A stretch of 64,000 bases of DNA from Limimaricola soesokkakensis (GCF_900172345.1 NZ_FWFY01000005.1:1-64000); one strand, 5' to 3'. Numbered from the stretch's first letter, positions 29,185 through 38,450 are shown. The notes: generated by a model from the sequence alone, not told the origin. Translations and numbers: made by a program.

Positions 29185-30543
29185 ATGGAAATGCTGACGG
29201 CGTTTCTGTCCGCCGTGAACGGGTTCGTCTGGGGACCGCCGATGCTGGTGCTGATCCTCGGCTCCGGTCTCTTCTTGCAAATCCGCCTGAAGCTGATGCC
29301 GATCCGGCGGGTGCCGACCGGCTTCCGCATGGTCTGGGCTGGCCGCACGCCCGATGCGGATGCCAAGGGCGAGATCAGCCCCTATGCCGCGTTGATGACC
29401 GCGCTTGCCGCCACGGTGGGCACCGGCAACATCGCCGGCGTCGCCACCGCCATCGCGCTTGGCGGGCCGGGCGCTCTGTTCTGGATGTGGATGACGGCGC
29501 TGGTCGGCATGGCCACCAAATACGCCGAAGTGCTGCTCTCGGTGCATTTCCGCGAGGTCGACGACAAGGGCGAGCATGTCGGCGGCCCCATGTTCGCGAT
29601 CAAGAACGGGCTCGGCCCGCGCTGGCGCTGGCTCGGCGCGGCCTTCGCGCTGTTCGGCGGGCTCGCGGGCTTCGGCATCGGCAACATGGTCCAGTCCAAC
29701 AGCATCTCGCAGGTGATGACCGAGAGCTTCGGCGTCCCGGCCTGGGTGTCGGGCGTGATCCTGGCCCTGCTGACCGGCCTCGTGCTGCTGGGCGGCATCA
29801 GGCGCATCGGCGCGGTGGCGCAGAAGCTCGTGCCGACCATGTGCATCGCCTACATGGCGGTCGCGGCGATTGTTCTGGTGATCCACGCGAGCGATGTTCC
29901 CGCGGCCTTCGCGCTGATCATCGACCACGCCTTCAACCCGGTCGCGGCCTCGGGCGGTTTTGCCGGCGCGACGATCATGCTGGCGATGCGCTACGGCGTG
30001 GCGCGCGGCATCTTCTCCAACGAGGCGGGCCTCGGCACCGCCGGCATCGCGCAGGCGGCAGGCCAGTCGAAGGACGCGGCGCAGGCCGGCCTGATCGGCA
30101 TGATGGGCACCTTCATCGACACGCTGGTCGTCTGCACCATGACGGGCCTGATCATCATCGTGACCGGCCTGTGGGACAGCGGCGATTCCGGTGCGGCGCT
30201 GACCTCGCTGGCCTTCGACGCGGCGCTGCCGGGCTTCGGCCAGTACTTCCTCGCGATCGCTCTGGCCGTGTTCGCCTTCACGACGATCCTGGGCTGGGCC
30301 TATTTCGGTGAGAAGTGCTGGGAGTACCTCGCCGGGACCAAGGTGCAGATCCCCTACCGGATGCTCTGGACCGGCTTCGTCCTGATCGGCGCGGTGACGC
30401 AGCTCGACTTCGTCTGGCTGGTGGCCGACACGCTAAACGCCTTCATGGCGTTCCCGAACCTCGTCTCGCTTCTGCTGCTGTCGCCGGTCGTGGTGCGGGT
30501 GACGAACGACTACTTCGAACGCCGCCGGACGGTGTTCGGCTGA
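29185..30543 (+). CDS. Alanine/glycine:cation symporter (AGCS family)
   Basis: The 452-residue membrane protein has about 11 helices. Family motifs are A-L-A-A-T-V-G-T-G-N-I-A-G-V-A-T-A-I near residue 73 (sodium/substrate site), W-M-T-A-L-V-G-M-A-T-K-Y-A-E, and F-S-N-E-A-G-L-G-T-A near 279. It imports alanine or glycine with Na+ or H+. GGGAGGA lies 9-10 bases before ATG 29185; upstream ATG 29110 would add a non-membrane extension without a site. It is monocistronic, followed by a strong hairpin. Confidence 0.93.
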   Translation: MEMLTAFLSAVNGFVWGPPMLVLILGSGLFLQIRLKLMPIRRVPTGFRMVWAGRTPDADAKGEISPYAALMTALAATVGTGNIAGVATAIALGGPGALFWMWMTALVGMATKYAEVLLSVHFREVDDKGEHVGGPMFAIKNGLGPRWRWLGAAFALFGGLAGFGIGNMVQSNSISQVMTESFGVPAWVSGVILALLTGLVLLGGIRRIGAVAQKLVPTMCIAYMAVAAIVLVIHASDVPAAFALIIDHAFNPVAASGGFAGATIMLAMRYGVARGIFSNEAGLGTAGIAQAAGQSKDAAQAGLIGMMGTFIDTLVVCTMTGLIIIVTGLWDSGDSGAALTSLAFDAALPGFGQYFLAIALAVFAFTTILGWAYFGEKCWEYLAGTKVQIPYRMLWTGFVLIGAVTQLDFVWLVADTLNAFMAFPNLVSLLLLSPVVVRVTNDYFERRRTVFG

Positions 30544-30550
30544 TCCACGC

Positions 30551-30582
30551 GCGGTCGGGGACGAAACGACGTTCCCGACCGC
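30551..30582 (+). terminator. Terminator hairpin after the AGCS gene
   Basis: GCGGTCGGG (30551-30559) pairs with CCCGACCGC (30574-30582). A G-T pair and three further pairs extend the stem to 13 bp around a 6-nt loop. It lies 8 bases after the stop codon. Confidence 0.65.
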
Positions 30583-31275
30583 CACCACGAATTCATCGTT
30601 ACGATGTGGGCCTGCGGCCTCCGTGCTCGATACAGCTACATGGCGCTATATCCGGCGAGAGCGAGTGGAGGCGCGTAGGACTCACCCGGAAAATCCGCGA
30701 GGGTGGCCGGGCGATCCGAACCTCCTTCGCCGCCGATCTAGCCCAGCAGGGGGGCTGGCCTGTCAGATGAGACACCGGCCCGTCCGCGCCCACGCCAGTC
30801 GAATTTCGACTGCCTACGGGGGCTTGGCGGCAAGCTTCGACAGGACGGCGGCGCTCGGCCCTGTCCTGCAATTCCTCTCGGTCTCCGAACGGGCACGCGA
30901 CAGCGTCCCCGCAATCCGTTCTTCGGCCTGAGACCGGAATTGCCAGATGGCAATTTCGACCGGATCGTAGACATGACCACCTGTCACGGCGCGATGAATG
31001 TGCGAGCATGCTCCCGATGGCGCGAGGGGGTCGCATGTCCCGCTATCTGGCCGCACCGTGTAGATGGACCGATGTCTGATTACCCCGATCGGGCCAAGCC
31101 GGCCTCGTCTAGGGGACGCTGCATCGCAACCCTCGGTGGGAAACTGCGACAGCGCCAGAAGGAGCCGCCCGGAAACGCGGCACACCCACTCGACCCTGAG
31201 CTGCCGCGCGAGGCGTTCATGCGCTCCGGCCCCCGTTCCATGGCTTGCCCGAGGCTCCAGCCACAAGACGAGCCC
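30583..31275. other. Gene-poor gap containing a perfect 8+8 inverted repeat
   Basis: About 690 bases show no gene I can defend. A minus-strand frame across 30814-31266 has a partly protein-like stretch but no start with a ribosome site. AATTGCCA (30938-30945) and TGGCAATT (30948-30955) form an operator-like inverted repeat with a 2-base centre. It is not close to any called start, so a missed small gene or a decayed regulator target is possible. Confidence 0.4.
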
Positions 31276-33273
31276 TCAGTCGCAGGCCTCGTCGCAGGGA
31301 CCGTCCTGCACCGCCGAAAGCGGGCAGCGCAGTTGCCAGACGAGTCCTTCGCGCGCGTAGTCGATGCTGACCTCTCCCGACATCGACGATGCGGTCAGCT
31401 GGTCGAGCACGGTGGTGCCGAAGCCCACCCTCTCGGGCGGGACCACCGGTGGCCCACCGATCTCCCGCCAGCTCATGCGGAAGCTGTCCTCCTCGATGTC
31501 CCAAGAGATCTCGACGCGGCCCGCCTCGCTGCTCAGGCTTCCGTATTTGGCGGCATTCGTGGCCAGCTCGTGCAGGGCCATCCCGAGCGCCTGGGCCACG
31601 GCGGGCGGCACCGTGACGGGAGGTCCGGATAGCACGACACGCTGCCCGAGCGCGCCGAAATGCCCCACCTGCCCCTGCACAAGATCGGCGAGGCTGACAC
31701 GACGCCACTCGTTGTTCACGAGGAGATCCTGGTTCGCGGCGAGCGCCTGCAGACGCTCGCGGAAGGTCTCGACGAAATCGCGCGGGGAACGCGACGCGGT
31801 CTGCCGCGCGATCACCTGGACGATCGAGAGCAGGTTCTTGCTGCGGTGGTTCACCTCGCGCATGAGCATGTGCCGCAGCGCCTCGGAGCGCTTGCGCTCG
31901 GTGATGTCCTGGATGACCTTGATCAGGTAATCGATCCGACCATCGGCATCGCGCACGCAGCTGACCGTGGTGTGCCCCCAGACGGGCTGGCTGTCCTTGT
32001 GGAGATAGCGCTTCTCCATCTCGTATTCCTCGGCCTTTCCGGCCGCGAGCTGGCTCCGGGCCGCTTCGCCCTTGGCCCGATCGGCCGGGTGGGTGAATTC
32101 GTCGAGCGGATGACCCTCCATCTCCCCCACCTCATGACCGAGCATCCGGGCCAGGCTGTCATTGACCCGCACCAGCGTCCCGTCCCCGCCGACGATGCTG
32201 ATGCCGACGCCCGCGTTCTGGAACGTTGCCTTGAAACGGCGCTCCGCCGCCTCGATGGCGCGGGTCCGCTCCACCACACGGGCTTCGAGCTCGTCATTGA
32301 CGCGCGCCAGTTCGCGAAGCGCCTGCCGCTGCTGCCGGATGATCGCCGCCACGATGAGCCCGGTCGAAGCGGCGACGAGGATGAGCGCCTGCAGCTTGGC
32401 GTTCAGCATGGCGATGCCCGAGGCCGAAAGCGGCGCGTTCTGGAAGTTCTGCGCATACATGCCGATGGCCAGCGTCAGCAGCAGCACGGCGAGCGCGACG
32501 CCGCGGAACTCGAACCGCAACGCCGCCCAGAGGATCGGGACCGGCAGGAGAAAGGCGAACTCGGCGCCGTTCGACAGCACCCACAGGCTCAGCCCCGACA
32601 GGACGACCGCGATGGCTGCGGCCTCGATGGCCTGCCTTGCCCTCGGCCACGCCTTTTCGCGCCATGCATTGGCGGCCGAGATGACCAGCGGGGTCGCGAT
32701 CAGGATGCCGGTCGCGTCGCCCAGCCACCAGACCGGCCAGGTCGTGGTGAACGGGTTGGTTCCCGCGGCCGCGCCGACCGCGCTGCCCAATGTCGCGCTG
32801 ATGACCGGCGCCGCCAACACGCCGATGGCAAGGAAGGACAGCACCTGTCGCAGCGTGGCAAATCGACGGATCGGCGCCTTCAGTTCCGGTGCGAGCAAAA
32901 GCGCGGCCGTGACGACCGCCGCCGCGTTCGCCACGATGTATCCCAACGCCCAGATCAGCGGGTTCTGGTACCAGAGCGCGTTGCCGGTCAGCTCGCCCAA
33001 GGCGCCGATCCCGATCCACCAGCCCCAGCTCTGTCGCGGCTGCGTCAGCAGCATCGCGAGAACGACGCCGTTCGGCGGCCAGAGGGTGATCGGCATGTCC
33101 GGGATGACCATCATCCAGCGGCCGAAGGCCGCCGACAGCATGTAGGCAAGGTAATAAAGAACCAGCTTCGCGGCACCGGGGGTGCCGGAAAACAGGGTCG
33201 ACCTCATTCGCAGCAATCCGCCGCGATGCCCGTGGCCCCCGTGGCCGTTCGACGTGTCGGTAGCGGACGCCAT
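31276..33273 (-). CDS. MASE1-PAS-HWE sensor histidine kinase
   Basis: The 665-residue inner-membrane kinase has a MASE1-type sensor (residues about 35-315, eight or more helices, with L-W-P-P-N-G near 64), a short coiled linker, a PAS domain with PAC end (345-460: R-F-K-A-T-F-Q-N-A-G-V-G, D-I-T-E-R-K-R), and a HWE/HisKA_2 transmitter. The phospho-acceptor is His476 (E-V-N-H-R-S-K-N) and the ATP-site box is H-E-L-A-T-N-A-A-K-Y-G near 568. HWE kinases often feed the alphaproteobacterial general stress response. No response regulator is adjacent, so it is an orphan. Confidence 0.9.
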   Translation of the reverse strand: MASATDTSNGHGGHGHRGGLLRMRSTLFSGTPGAAKLVLYYLAYMLSAAFGRWMMVIPDMPITLWPPNGVVLAMLLTQPRQSWGWWIGIGALGELTGNALWYQNPLIWALGYIVANAAAVVTAALLLAPELKAPIRRFATLRQVLSFLAIGVLAAPVISATLGSAVGAAAGTNPFTTTWPVWWLGDATGILIATPLVISAANAWREKAWPRARQAIEAAAIAVVLSGLSLWVLSNGAEFAFLLPVPILWAALRFEFRGVALAVLLLTLAIGMYAQNFQNAPLSASGIAMLNAKLQALILVAASTGLIVAAIIRQQRQALRELARVNDELEARVVERTRAIEAAERRFKATFQNAGVGISIVGGDGTLVRVNDSLARMLGHEVGEMEGHPLDEFTHPADRAKGEAARSQLAAGKAEEYEMEKRYLHKDSQPVWGHTTVSCVRDADGRIDYLIKVIQDITERKRSEALRHMLMREVNHRSKNLLSIVQVIARQTASRSPRDFVETFRERLQALAANQDLLVNNEWRRVSLADLVQGQVGHFGALGQRVVLSGPPVTVPPAVAQALGMALHELATNAAKYGSLSSEAGRVEISWDIEEDSFRMSWREIGGPPVVPPERVGFGTTVLDQLTASSMSGEVSIDYAREGLVWQLRCPLSAVQDGPCDEACD

Positions 33274-33483
33274 GCGATCTCGTTCCCCTCCAGGAAAGAA
33301 CCCAACGCCCGTGACACGGGGCACATGCAATCCGGCTCGTGAAAACCGGCAATGACCGGCGGCCCGATATGGATCGGCATCCTTCTGTCTTAGGGCCGAG
33401 AGATCAAGAGCGGAAGCCTGTGCCGCCTTGACTGCGCGGTATCGAACCGCGGAAGTTGAAACTTCCCTGAATGCGGTGATGCG

Positions 33484-35037
33484 ATGACCCAGCTCGTTCA
33501 GCCTCGTCTCGTGAACCCGCCCGAGGGCGATCCCGGCCTCTATCTCGATTTCCGCTTCGGCCGCCGTGCCCTGCTGTTCGACCTTGGCGACCTCGCGCCG
33601 CTCACGCCGCGCGAGCTGCTGCGCGTCAGCCACGCCTTCGTTTCGCATGCCCATATGGATCATGTCGCGGGCTTCGACCGCCTGCTGCGGCTGCGCCTGC
33701 ATCGGCCGCGCCCGCTCACCATCATCGGCCCCGAGGGGTTCCTGCGGCAGACCGAGAACCGGCTGGGCGCCTTCACCTGGAACCTGCTCGACGAAAGCTC
33801 CGTCGATTTCCGCCTCACGGTGCAGGAGTTCGACGGCAGCCATATCTCGGCGGCGGCGGAATTCCGCGCGCGCGAGGCGTTTCGCCGCCGCGACTTGCCA
33901 CCGCCCGCCCTCGATCCCGGCATCGTTCTTGCCGAGACCGATTTCACCGTCGAGTCGACGGCGCTCGACCACAAGGTGCCCTCGCTCGGTTTCGCCCTGC
34001 AGGAGCGGCTGCGCGTCAATGTCTGGCGCAGCGCGCTCGACGCGCGCGGCCTGCCGGTGGGGCCTTGGATCGACGCGGCCAAGACCGCCATTCGCGCCGG
34101 TGCACCGGATGAACGGTGCATCGAGATCCCCGGCCACGGACCCATGCGGCTCGGCGATCTGTGCGGCAGCGTCCTGCAGGTCGGCGCCGGGCAGCGGGTG
34201 GCCTATGTGACGGACGCCGCCGACACCGCCGCGAACCGCGACCGGATCGTCGGGCTGGCCCGCGATGCCGACCAGCTCTTCATCGAAGCCGCGTTTCTCG
34301 AAGCCGACCGCGACCTCGCCACGGCCACGGCGCACCTGACCGCCCGCAGTGCCGGCGAGCTGGCCCGCGCCGCCGGGGCCCGCAGGGTGTCCGGCTTTCA
34401 CCACTCGGCCCGCTACAGCGAAGACGCGGGGCTGCTCGCCGCCGAACTCGCCGCCGCGGCCGATCCCGATGCGGCGACCGATGCTGATAACCCGCCCGCA
34501 TCCGTGGCGAATGGAGAGCCGAACTGGGTTCGGCGGTGGCGGCGAAGCGGTCTTTCGACCGAGGCCGCGCTCATCCGTTTCGATGGGCTGCCGAGCATCG
34601 ACACGGGCGAGCTCATCGGCAGCTGGCAGGGCGTGGGACTGCCGACCGGCCACCCGCTCGACGGCCTGCTCGAACGCCTCGGCTGGCGGGGCAAGCGCTT
34701 CGAGAGCGAGGACCGCGTCGATCCGCTGATCTTCGAGCCCGGGGTGAGGCTCGACCCCGCGCGACTGCCGATGAAGACGGCACTACGCTGGCCCCGGCTC
34801 GCGCAAAGCCCGTTGAGCCGCGCGGGCTTCTCTCTGCTGCGTCCCGCACTGCGCGCGCATGGCCCGGCGGCGCATCTCGCCCCGATCCGGTTTCGCGGCT
34901 GCACCAGCGCGGCGATGATCTATGACCGCCAGCCGATCACCGACCATTTCCGCCGGATCGACGCGACCCGCGTGCTCGGCCTGATGCAGACGCGCATGGC
35001 ACCCCCGTATTTCTTCCTGCTCAGGGCCGAGGAATGA
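33484..35037 (+). CDS. RNase Z-like metallo-beta-lactamase fused to GXWXG/DUF4334
   Basis: The 517-residue protein has residues 1-325 as an MBL-fold hydrolase of the RNase Z group: H55-x-H57-x-D59-H60, H163, D244 and late H284 and H306 (F-H-H-S-A-R-Y). Residues 355-517 form a GXWXG domain (G-S-W-Q-G at 379-383) plus DUF4334 (R-F-R-G-C-T-S-A-A-M-I-Y-D ... L-G-L-M-Q-T-R). The reading frame is continuous across a short Ala/Asp/Pro linker (326-345). The two halves are normally separate proteins. It is divergent from the kinase gene and convergent with two SDR genes. Confidence 0.88.
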   Translation: MTQLVQPRLVNPPEGDPGLYLDFRFGRRALLFDLGDLAPLTPRELLRVSHAFVSHAHMDHVAGFDRLLRLRLHRPRPLTIIGPEGFLRQTENRLGAFTWNLLDESSVDFRLTVQEFDGSHISAAAEFRAREAFRRRDLPPPALDPGIVLAETDFTVESTALDHKVPSLGFALQERLRVNVWRSALDARGLPVGPWIDAAKTAIRAGAPDERCIEIPGHGPMRLGDLCGSVLQVGAGQRVAYVTDAADTAANRDRIVGLARDADQLFIEAAFLEADRDLATATAHLTARSAGELARAAGARRVSGFHHSARYSEDAGLLAAELAAAADPDAATDADNPPASVANGEPNWVRRWRRSGLSTEAALIRFDGLPSIDTGELIGSWQGVGLPTGHPLDGLLERLGWRGKRFESEDRVDPLIFEPGVRLDPARLPMKTALRWPRLAQSPLSRAGFSLLRPALRAHGPAAHLAPIRFRGCTSAAMIYDRQPITDHFRRIDATRVLGLMQTRMAPPYFFLLRAEE

Positions 35038-35065
35038 CGGCGGGTGGTCGCGGCCGTTTGGCTCA

Positions 35066-35839
35066 TCACTCCCGGCGCTTCGCACCCAGCTCGTGCAGCC
35101 GGGTCGTGATCGCCTTGGGGGTCACGCCCGAGAACAGGCTGACGAGCTTGCTCTCCGGGCCGGGCACCACGTCCACCTTGCCTGCCATCATCGCATCCCA
35201 GCCCTCGCGCGCCACCATGGCCGCGTCCCGTTTGGGCATGTCGTGCAGCAATGTGCCCTTCAGCCCCTTGTCGTAGATCGGCGTGTCGACCGGCCCCGGC
35301 ATCAGGCAGGTGATCGTCACCCCGGTCTCCCTGAACTCGTCCGACAGCCCCCAGGCCAGCCCGTTCACATAGGCCTTGGTCGCGTTGTAGACGGCGTTGT
35401 ACGGCCCCGGCACCTGCCCCGCGATCGAACCGGTGACGAGGATCCGCCCCCTGCCCTGCACCCGCATCACGCGCCCGACCCTGTGGATCATCGAGGTGGT
35501 CTGCTTGACGTTGAGGTCGATGCGCTCGGCGATGTCCTCCCATCTCTGTTCGACGAAGGGATCGCCAAGCGCCAGCCCGGCATTGGCGAAGAACAACTCG
35601 ATCTCCCGCCCTTCCAAATGCGCCCAAAGCGCCTCCACCCCTTGGCGTGTCGAGAGATCGGCGCGCACCGCCTCTACCTCTCCGCCAAGACGGCGCAGCT
35701 GCTCGGCGGCCTGCTCCAATTCCTCGCCATGGGCGCAGATGACGAGGGCATGGCCCTCCTCGACCGCGATCCGGGCGAGCTGATAGCCGATCCCCGAAGA
35801 GCCACCGGTGATGACCGCCAGTCCCTTGCCTGCCATCAT
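35066..35839 (-). CDS. Short-chain dehydrogenase/reductase (second of a tandem pair)
   Basis: The 257-residue NAD(P)-dependent enzyme has the cofactor motif T-G-G-S-S-G-I-G near residue 12, N-A-G near 90, catalytic Ser in V-T-G-S-I-A-G and Y-x-x-x-K in Y-N-A-T-K. The C-terminal P-G-P-V-D-T follows. Its ATG overlaps the stop of the upstream SDR (ATGA), so the two are co-translated. The blocks I-L-V-T-G-S-I-A-G, A-V-Y-N-A-T-K-A-Y and G-V-T-I-T-C-L-x-P-G-P-V-D-T are nearly identical in both, indicating duplication. The substrate is unknown. Confidence 0.9.
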   Translation of the reverse strand: MMAGKGLAVITGGSSGIGYQLARIAVEEGHALVICAHGEELEQAAEQLRRLGGEVEAVRADLSTRQGVEALWAHLEGREIELFFANAGLALGDPFVEQRWEDIAERIDLNVKQTTSMIHRVGRVMRVQGRGRILVTGSIAGQVPGPYNAVYNATKAYVNGLAWGLSDEFRETGVTITCLMPGPVDTPIYDKGLKGTLLHDMPKRDAAMVAREGWDAMMAGKVDVVPGPESKLVSLFSGVTPKAITTRLHELGAKRRE

Positions 35840-36621
35840 TTCTCTCCTTCGGGCTTGGCCATGCGGCGATGCAGTTGCGCCAGCACGGCTTCGGGCAGCA
35901 CGCCGGTCAGCGCCGCTTGCACCTTGTTCATGAAGCCCGAGGTGAGGCCGGACTCCCCTCTCATCATCGCGTCGTAGCCGTCGCGCGCGACCTTGGCCGG
36001 ATCGGCCTTGTTCTCGTCCTGCCCGACCGGCGTGTCCTCCATATGGGCCCGTTCGAAAAAGCGCGTGTCGACGGGGCCGGGGCGCAGGCAGGTGATCGTG
36101 ACGCCGCTGTCCTCGATCTCCGACCCCAGCCCCAGCGACAGGTTGTCGAGATAGGCCTTGGTGGCGTTGTAGACGGCCTGGTAGCTGCCCGGGATCATCC
36201 CGGCGATCGAGCCGGTGACCAGCACCCGTCCCTCGCCCCGCGCCACCATGTCCCGCAGCACCCGGTGCAGCGTCGCGGTGGTGCCCTTGACGTTCAGGTC
36301 GATCACCCGCGCGATCTCATCCCATTCCTGATCGAGAAAAGCGTGGCCGAGGCCGACACCGGCATTGGCCATGAAATAGTCGACCCGGCGCGTGCCGATC
36401 CGCTCGAACAGCTCCGCCACCCCGCGCCCGGTCGCAAGATCGGCGCACAGCGTCTCGACCGGGGCTCCGGAGGTCGAGAGCTTTGCCCCTGCCGCCTCGA
36501 TCCCGGCCTCCTCGGCCACGATCAGCACGTCGTGCCCGTCCTCCGCCGCCAGCCGCGCCAGTTCAAAGCCGATCCCGGACGAGGCACCGGTGACGACCGC
36601 GAAACGACCCGTCCGTTTCAT
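35836..36621 (-). CDS. Short-chain dehydrogenase/reductase (first of a tandem pair)
   Basis: The 261-residue SDR has T-G-A-S-S-G-I-G near residue 13, N-A-G-V-G, V-T-G-S-I-A-G and Y-N-A-T-K, a complete classical catalytic set. The start at 36621 is set by a G-rich site (GGGGGA) upstream; a longer frame back to 36702 adds residues without SDR character. The pair is convergent with the MBL fusion gene. DltE/YqjQ-like SDRs of this type often act on keto groups of lipids or small aromatics, which is only a family-level guess. Confidence 0.9.
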   Translation of the reverse strand: MKRTGRFAVVTGASSGIGFELARLAAEDGHDVLIVAEEAGIEAAGAKLSTSGAPVETLCADLATGRGVAELFERIGTRRVDYFMANAGVGLGHAFLDQEWDEIARVIDLNVKGTTATLHRVLRDMVARGEGRVLVTGSIAGMIPGSYQAVYNATKAYLDNLSLGLGSEIEDSGVTITCLRPGPVDTRFFERAHMEDTPVGQDENKADPAKVARDGYDAMMRGESGLTSGFMNKVQAALTGVLPEAVLAQLHRRMAKPEGEK

Positions 36622-36952
36622 GCCATCCCCCGGCAGGTAACTGGCGCGACCCTGCGCATACGACGGAAAGGGCTGCTCTTTCGGTGCCGCCGCTCCCCGC
36701 ATCGGGGCGCGTTACCCGGACGGTCCGTGGCGCGCGCCTTATCGGGACGATTGCAGGTCATGACCGGTTCTCCTCCTTCGCCATGGGCCTGCGAGCCGAA
36801 CCGCAGAGCGGGAACGCGGTTCCGCGTCGGAACGGTACCGCGCAAAACCCCCCGGCTGCCGGCGAGGGTCATGATCGAGGCGCATGCTCGCCGCAGGGCC
36901 ACCCCTACGGTGTTGTGAGCCAACGGCGCTAGACAGCCACGCGGAGCGCCCG
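36622..36952. other. Divergent promoter region between SDR pair and beta-lactamase-like gene
   Basis: No gene is seen in these 331 bases. They must hold the promoters for both the SDR operon and the beta-lactamase-like gene. I saw no clear palindrome. Confidence 0.4.
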
Positions 36953-37942
36953 ATGATTCAACGCATGACAACCCGCCGAACATTCCTCCTCGCCGGCAGC
37001 GCGGCACTGGCCGCGCCGCGACTCGTTCGCGCGCAATCAGGCGAACTGCGATCCCTCATCCAGGGCATGCCACAGCTCCACTCGCTGCAGATCGCGCGCG
37101 GCGACGATGTTATCTTCGCCGAGGCCCTGCGCGGCGGCGGTCTCGACGCCTTCGCGAACATCAAGTCCTGCTCGAAGAGCATCGTCGCGCTGCTGCTCGG
37201 TGTGGCGATCGATCGCGGCGACGTGCCGGCGGTGACCGCGACTCTCGATCAGGTGGCGCCTAGCATCGTGCCGCCGGACGCGACCGAGGGGGTGGCCGAT
37301 ATCACGATGGAAGACCTCGTGACGCTGCGCGCCGGGCTGGAACGCACCTCGGGCGCGAATTACGGCGAGTGGATCAATTCCCGAAACTGGCTGGCGGACG
37401 CGATGACTCGTCCGATGGTCGCCGCGCCGGGAACCCGGATGCTGTATTCCACCGGGTCGACACATATCCTCGGTGCCGCCCTCGCCGAGGCGACCGGTCA
37501 GTCCCTGCTCCGACAGGCGCGCGATCGGCTCGGAGCGCCCCTCGGCATCGAAATCCCGCCATGGACCCGCGATCCGCAAGGCTTCTATCTGGGCGGAAAC
37601 GAAATGGCGCTTCGTCCGCGGGACATGTTGAAGATCGCGATGCTCCTGCGTGACGAAGGGCGCTATGGCGGCAAGCGCGTCATCCCCGAGGGCTGGATCG
37701 CGGCCTCGACCGAACCGCGCGCCCGTTCGCCCTGGTCAGGGCTGTCCTATGGCTATGGCTGGTTCCTCTCGTCTTCGGGCTACGTGCTCGGCCGCGGCTA
37801 TGGGGGCCAGATCATCGCGGCCCAACCGGGCCGGGATCTGGCCGTGGCGATCACGTCGGACCCGACCCTTCCGGCACGATCTGACGGCTATTTCGGGCAG
37901 CTGATGCGGCTCCTCGATGGACCGGTTCTGGAGGCCGCATAG
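36953..37942 (+). CDS. Tat-exported class C beta-lactamase-like serine hydrolase
   Basis: The 329-residue protein has a twin-arginine signal (T-T-R-R-T-F-L-L, cleavage near residue 27 after VRAQ). The penicillin-binding fold shows the SxxK motif S72-C-S-K75, a Y-S-T variant of the usual Y-x-N near 163, and G-R-G-Y-G-G in place of K-T-G/H-x-G. These fit the broad beta-lactamase/esterase EstB-like family, so it may be a periplasmic esterase or peptidase rather than a drug-resistance enzyme. GGAG 6-7 bases before ATG 36953 sets the start; ATG 36965 lies inside the signal. Confidence 0.85.
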   Translation: MIQRMTTRRTFLLAGSAALAAPRLVRAQSGELRSLIQGMPQLHSLQIARGDDVIFAEALRGGGLDAFANIKSCSKSIVALLLGVAIDRGDVPAVTATLDQVAPSIVPPDATEGVADITMEDLVTLRAGLERTSGANYGEWINSRNWLADAMTRPMVAAPGTRMLYSTGSTHILGAALAEATGQSLLRQARDRLGAPLGIEIPPWTRDPQGFYLGGNEMALRPRDMLKIAMLLRDEGRYGGKRVIPEGWIAASTEPRARSPWSGLSYGYGWFLSSSGYVLGRGYGGQIIAAQPGRDLAVAITSDPTLPARSDGYFGQLMRLLDGPVLEAA

Positions 37943-38185
37943 GCCGACCGACACGTCCCCGACAGCCATTCGACCATTCGGGCACGAGCGTTCCGAGGCG
38001 CCCCGAACACGCAGGCAGTCCCGGCCTGCCCGCATACCAAGAGTCGCAGGACGCCCCATTCGGAAACAGCCATATACGGGTGTGTAGGGTGCATTGCATG
38101 AGAATAGGTCCGACCCAACTGCCCCATTCCCGCCACAAACGGATCGGAGTTGGGAGGCCTAACTTGCAACAAACGGTCCATTGCT

Positions 38186-38401
38186 ATGAAGAACTCTAGC
38201 TTCTCCAAACCCGCCATCGCTCTTCTCGCCTTCGCAGGCGCGATGATGGCCGTCGTCTCTCTGATCGACAAGACCAAGGCAGAGGCCCAAGCCTCGGCCG
38301 AGGCCTCCTCGTTCAAATGGACTACGGTGGAGATCGACGGAGAAACCGTCTCGGTCATGGTCCGCAAGGATGATCTCGCGCCGAACGAAAGCCTGAGCTG
38401 A
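38186..38401 (+). CDS. Small exported or membrane-anchored protein
   Basis: Not recognised. The 71-residue product has a positively charged start, one hydrophobic helix (about 9-28) ending near A-E-A-Q that looks like a signal peptide or anchor, and a short soluble domain with W-T-T-V-E-I-D-G-E-T-V-S-V-M-V. The ribosome site is weak. A perfect terminator-type hairpin begins 22 bases after the stop, which supports a real, independently transcribed small gene. Confidence 0.5.
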   Translation: MKNSSFSKPAIALLAFAGAMMAVVSLIDKTKAEAQASAEASSFKWTTVEIDGETVSVMVRKDDLAPNESLS

Positions 38402-38422
38402 CATCGGACCGAATGACCATTC

Positions 38423-38450
38423 CGGCGGCGCATCTTCGGAAGCGCCGCCG
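38423..38450 (+). terminator. Terminator hairpin after the small exported protein gene
   Basis: CGGCGGCGC (38423-38431) and GCGCCGCCG (38442-38450) form a perfect 9-bp stem with a 10-nt loop. It ends in ATTGG with no long T-run. Confidence 0.6.

Noticed and set aside
33274-34653. Upstream extension of the histidine kinase frame to a much longer protein
   Set aside because: The extension lies antisense to the MBL fusion gene and lacks protein character; MASE1 begins shortly after ATG 33273 with a ribosome site nearby.
36953-37942. Calling the SxxK hydrolase an antibiotic-resistance beta-lactamase
   Set aside because: The Y-x-N and K-T-G motifs are altered and the broad family includes esterases and peptidases, so resistance cannot be claimed.
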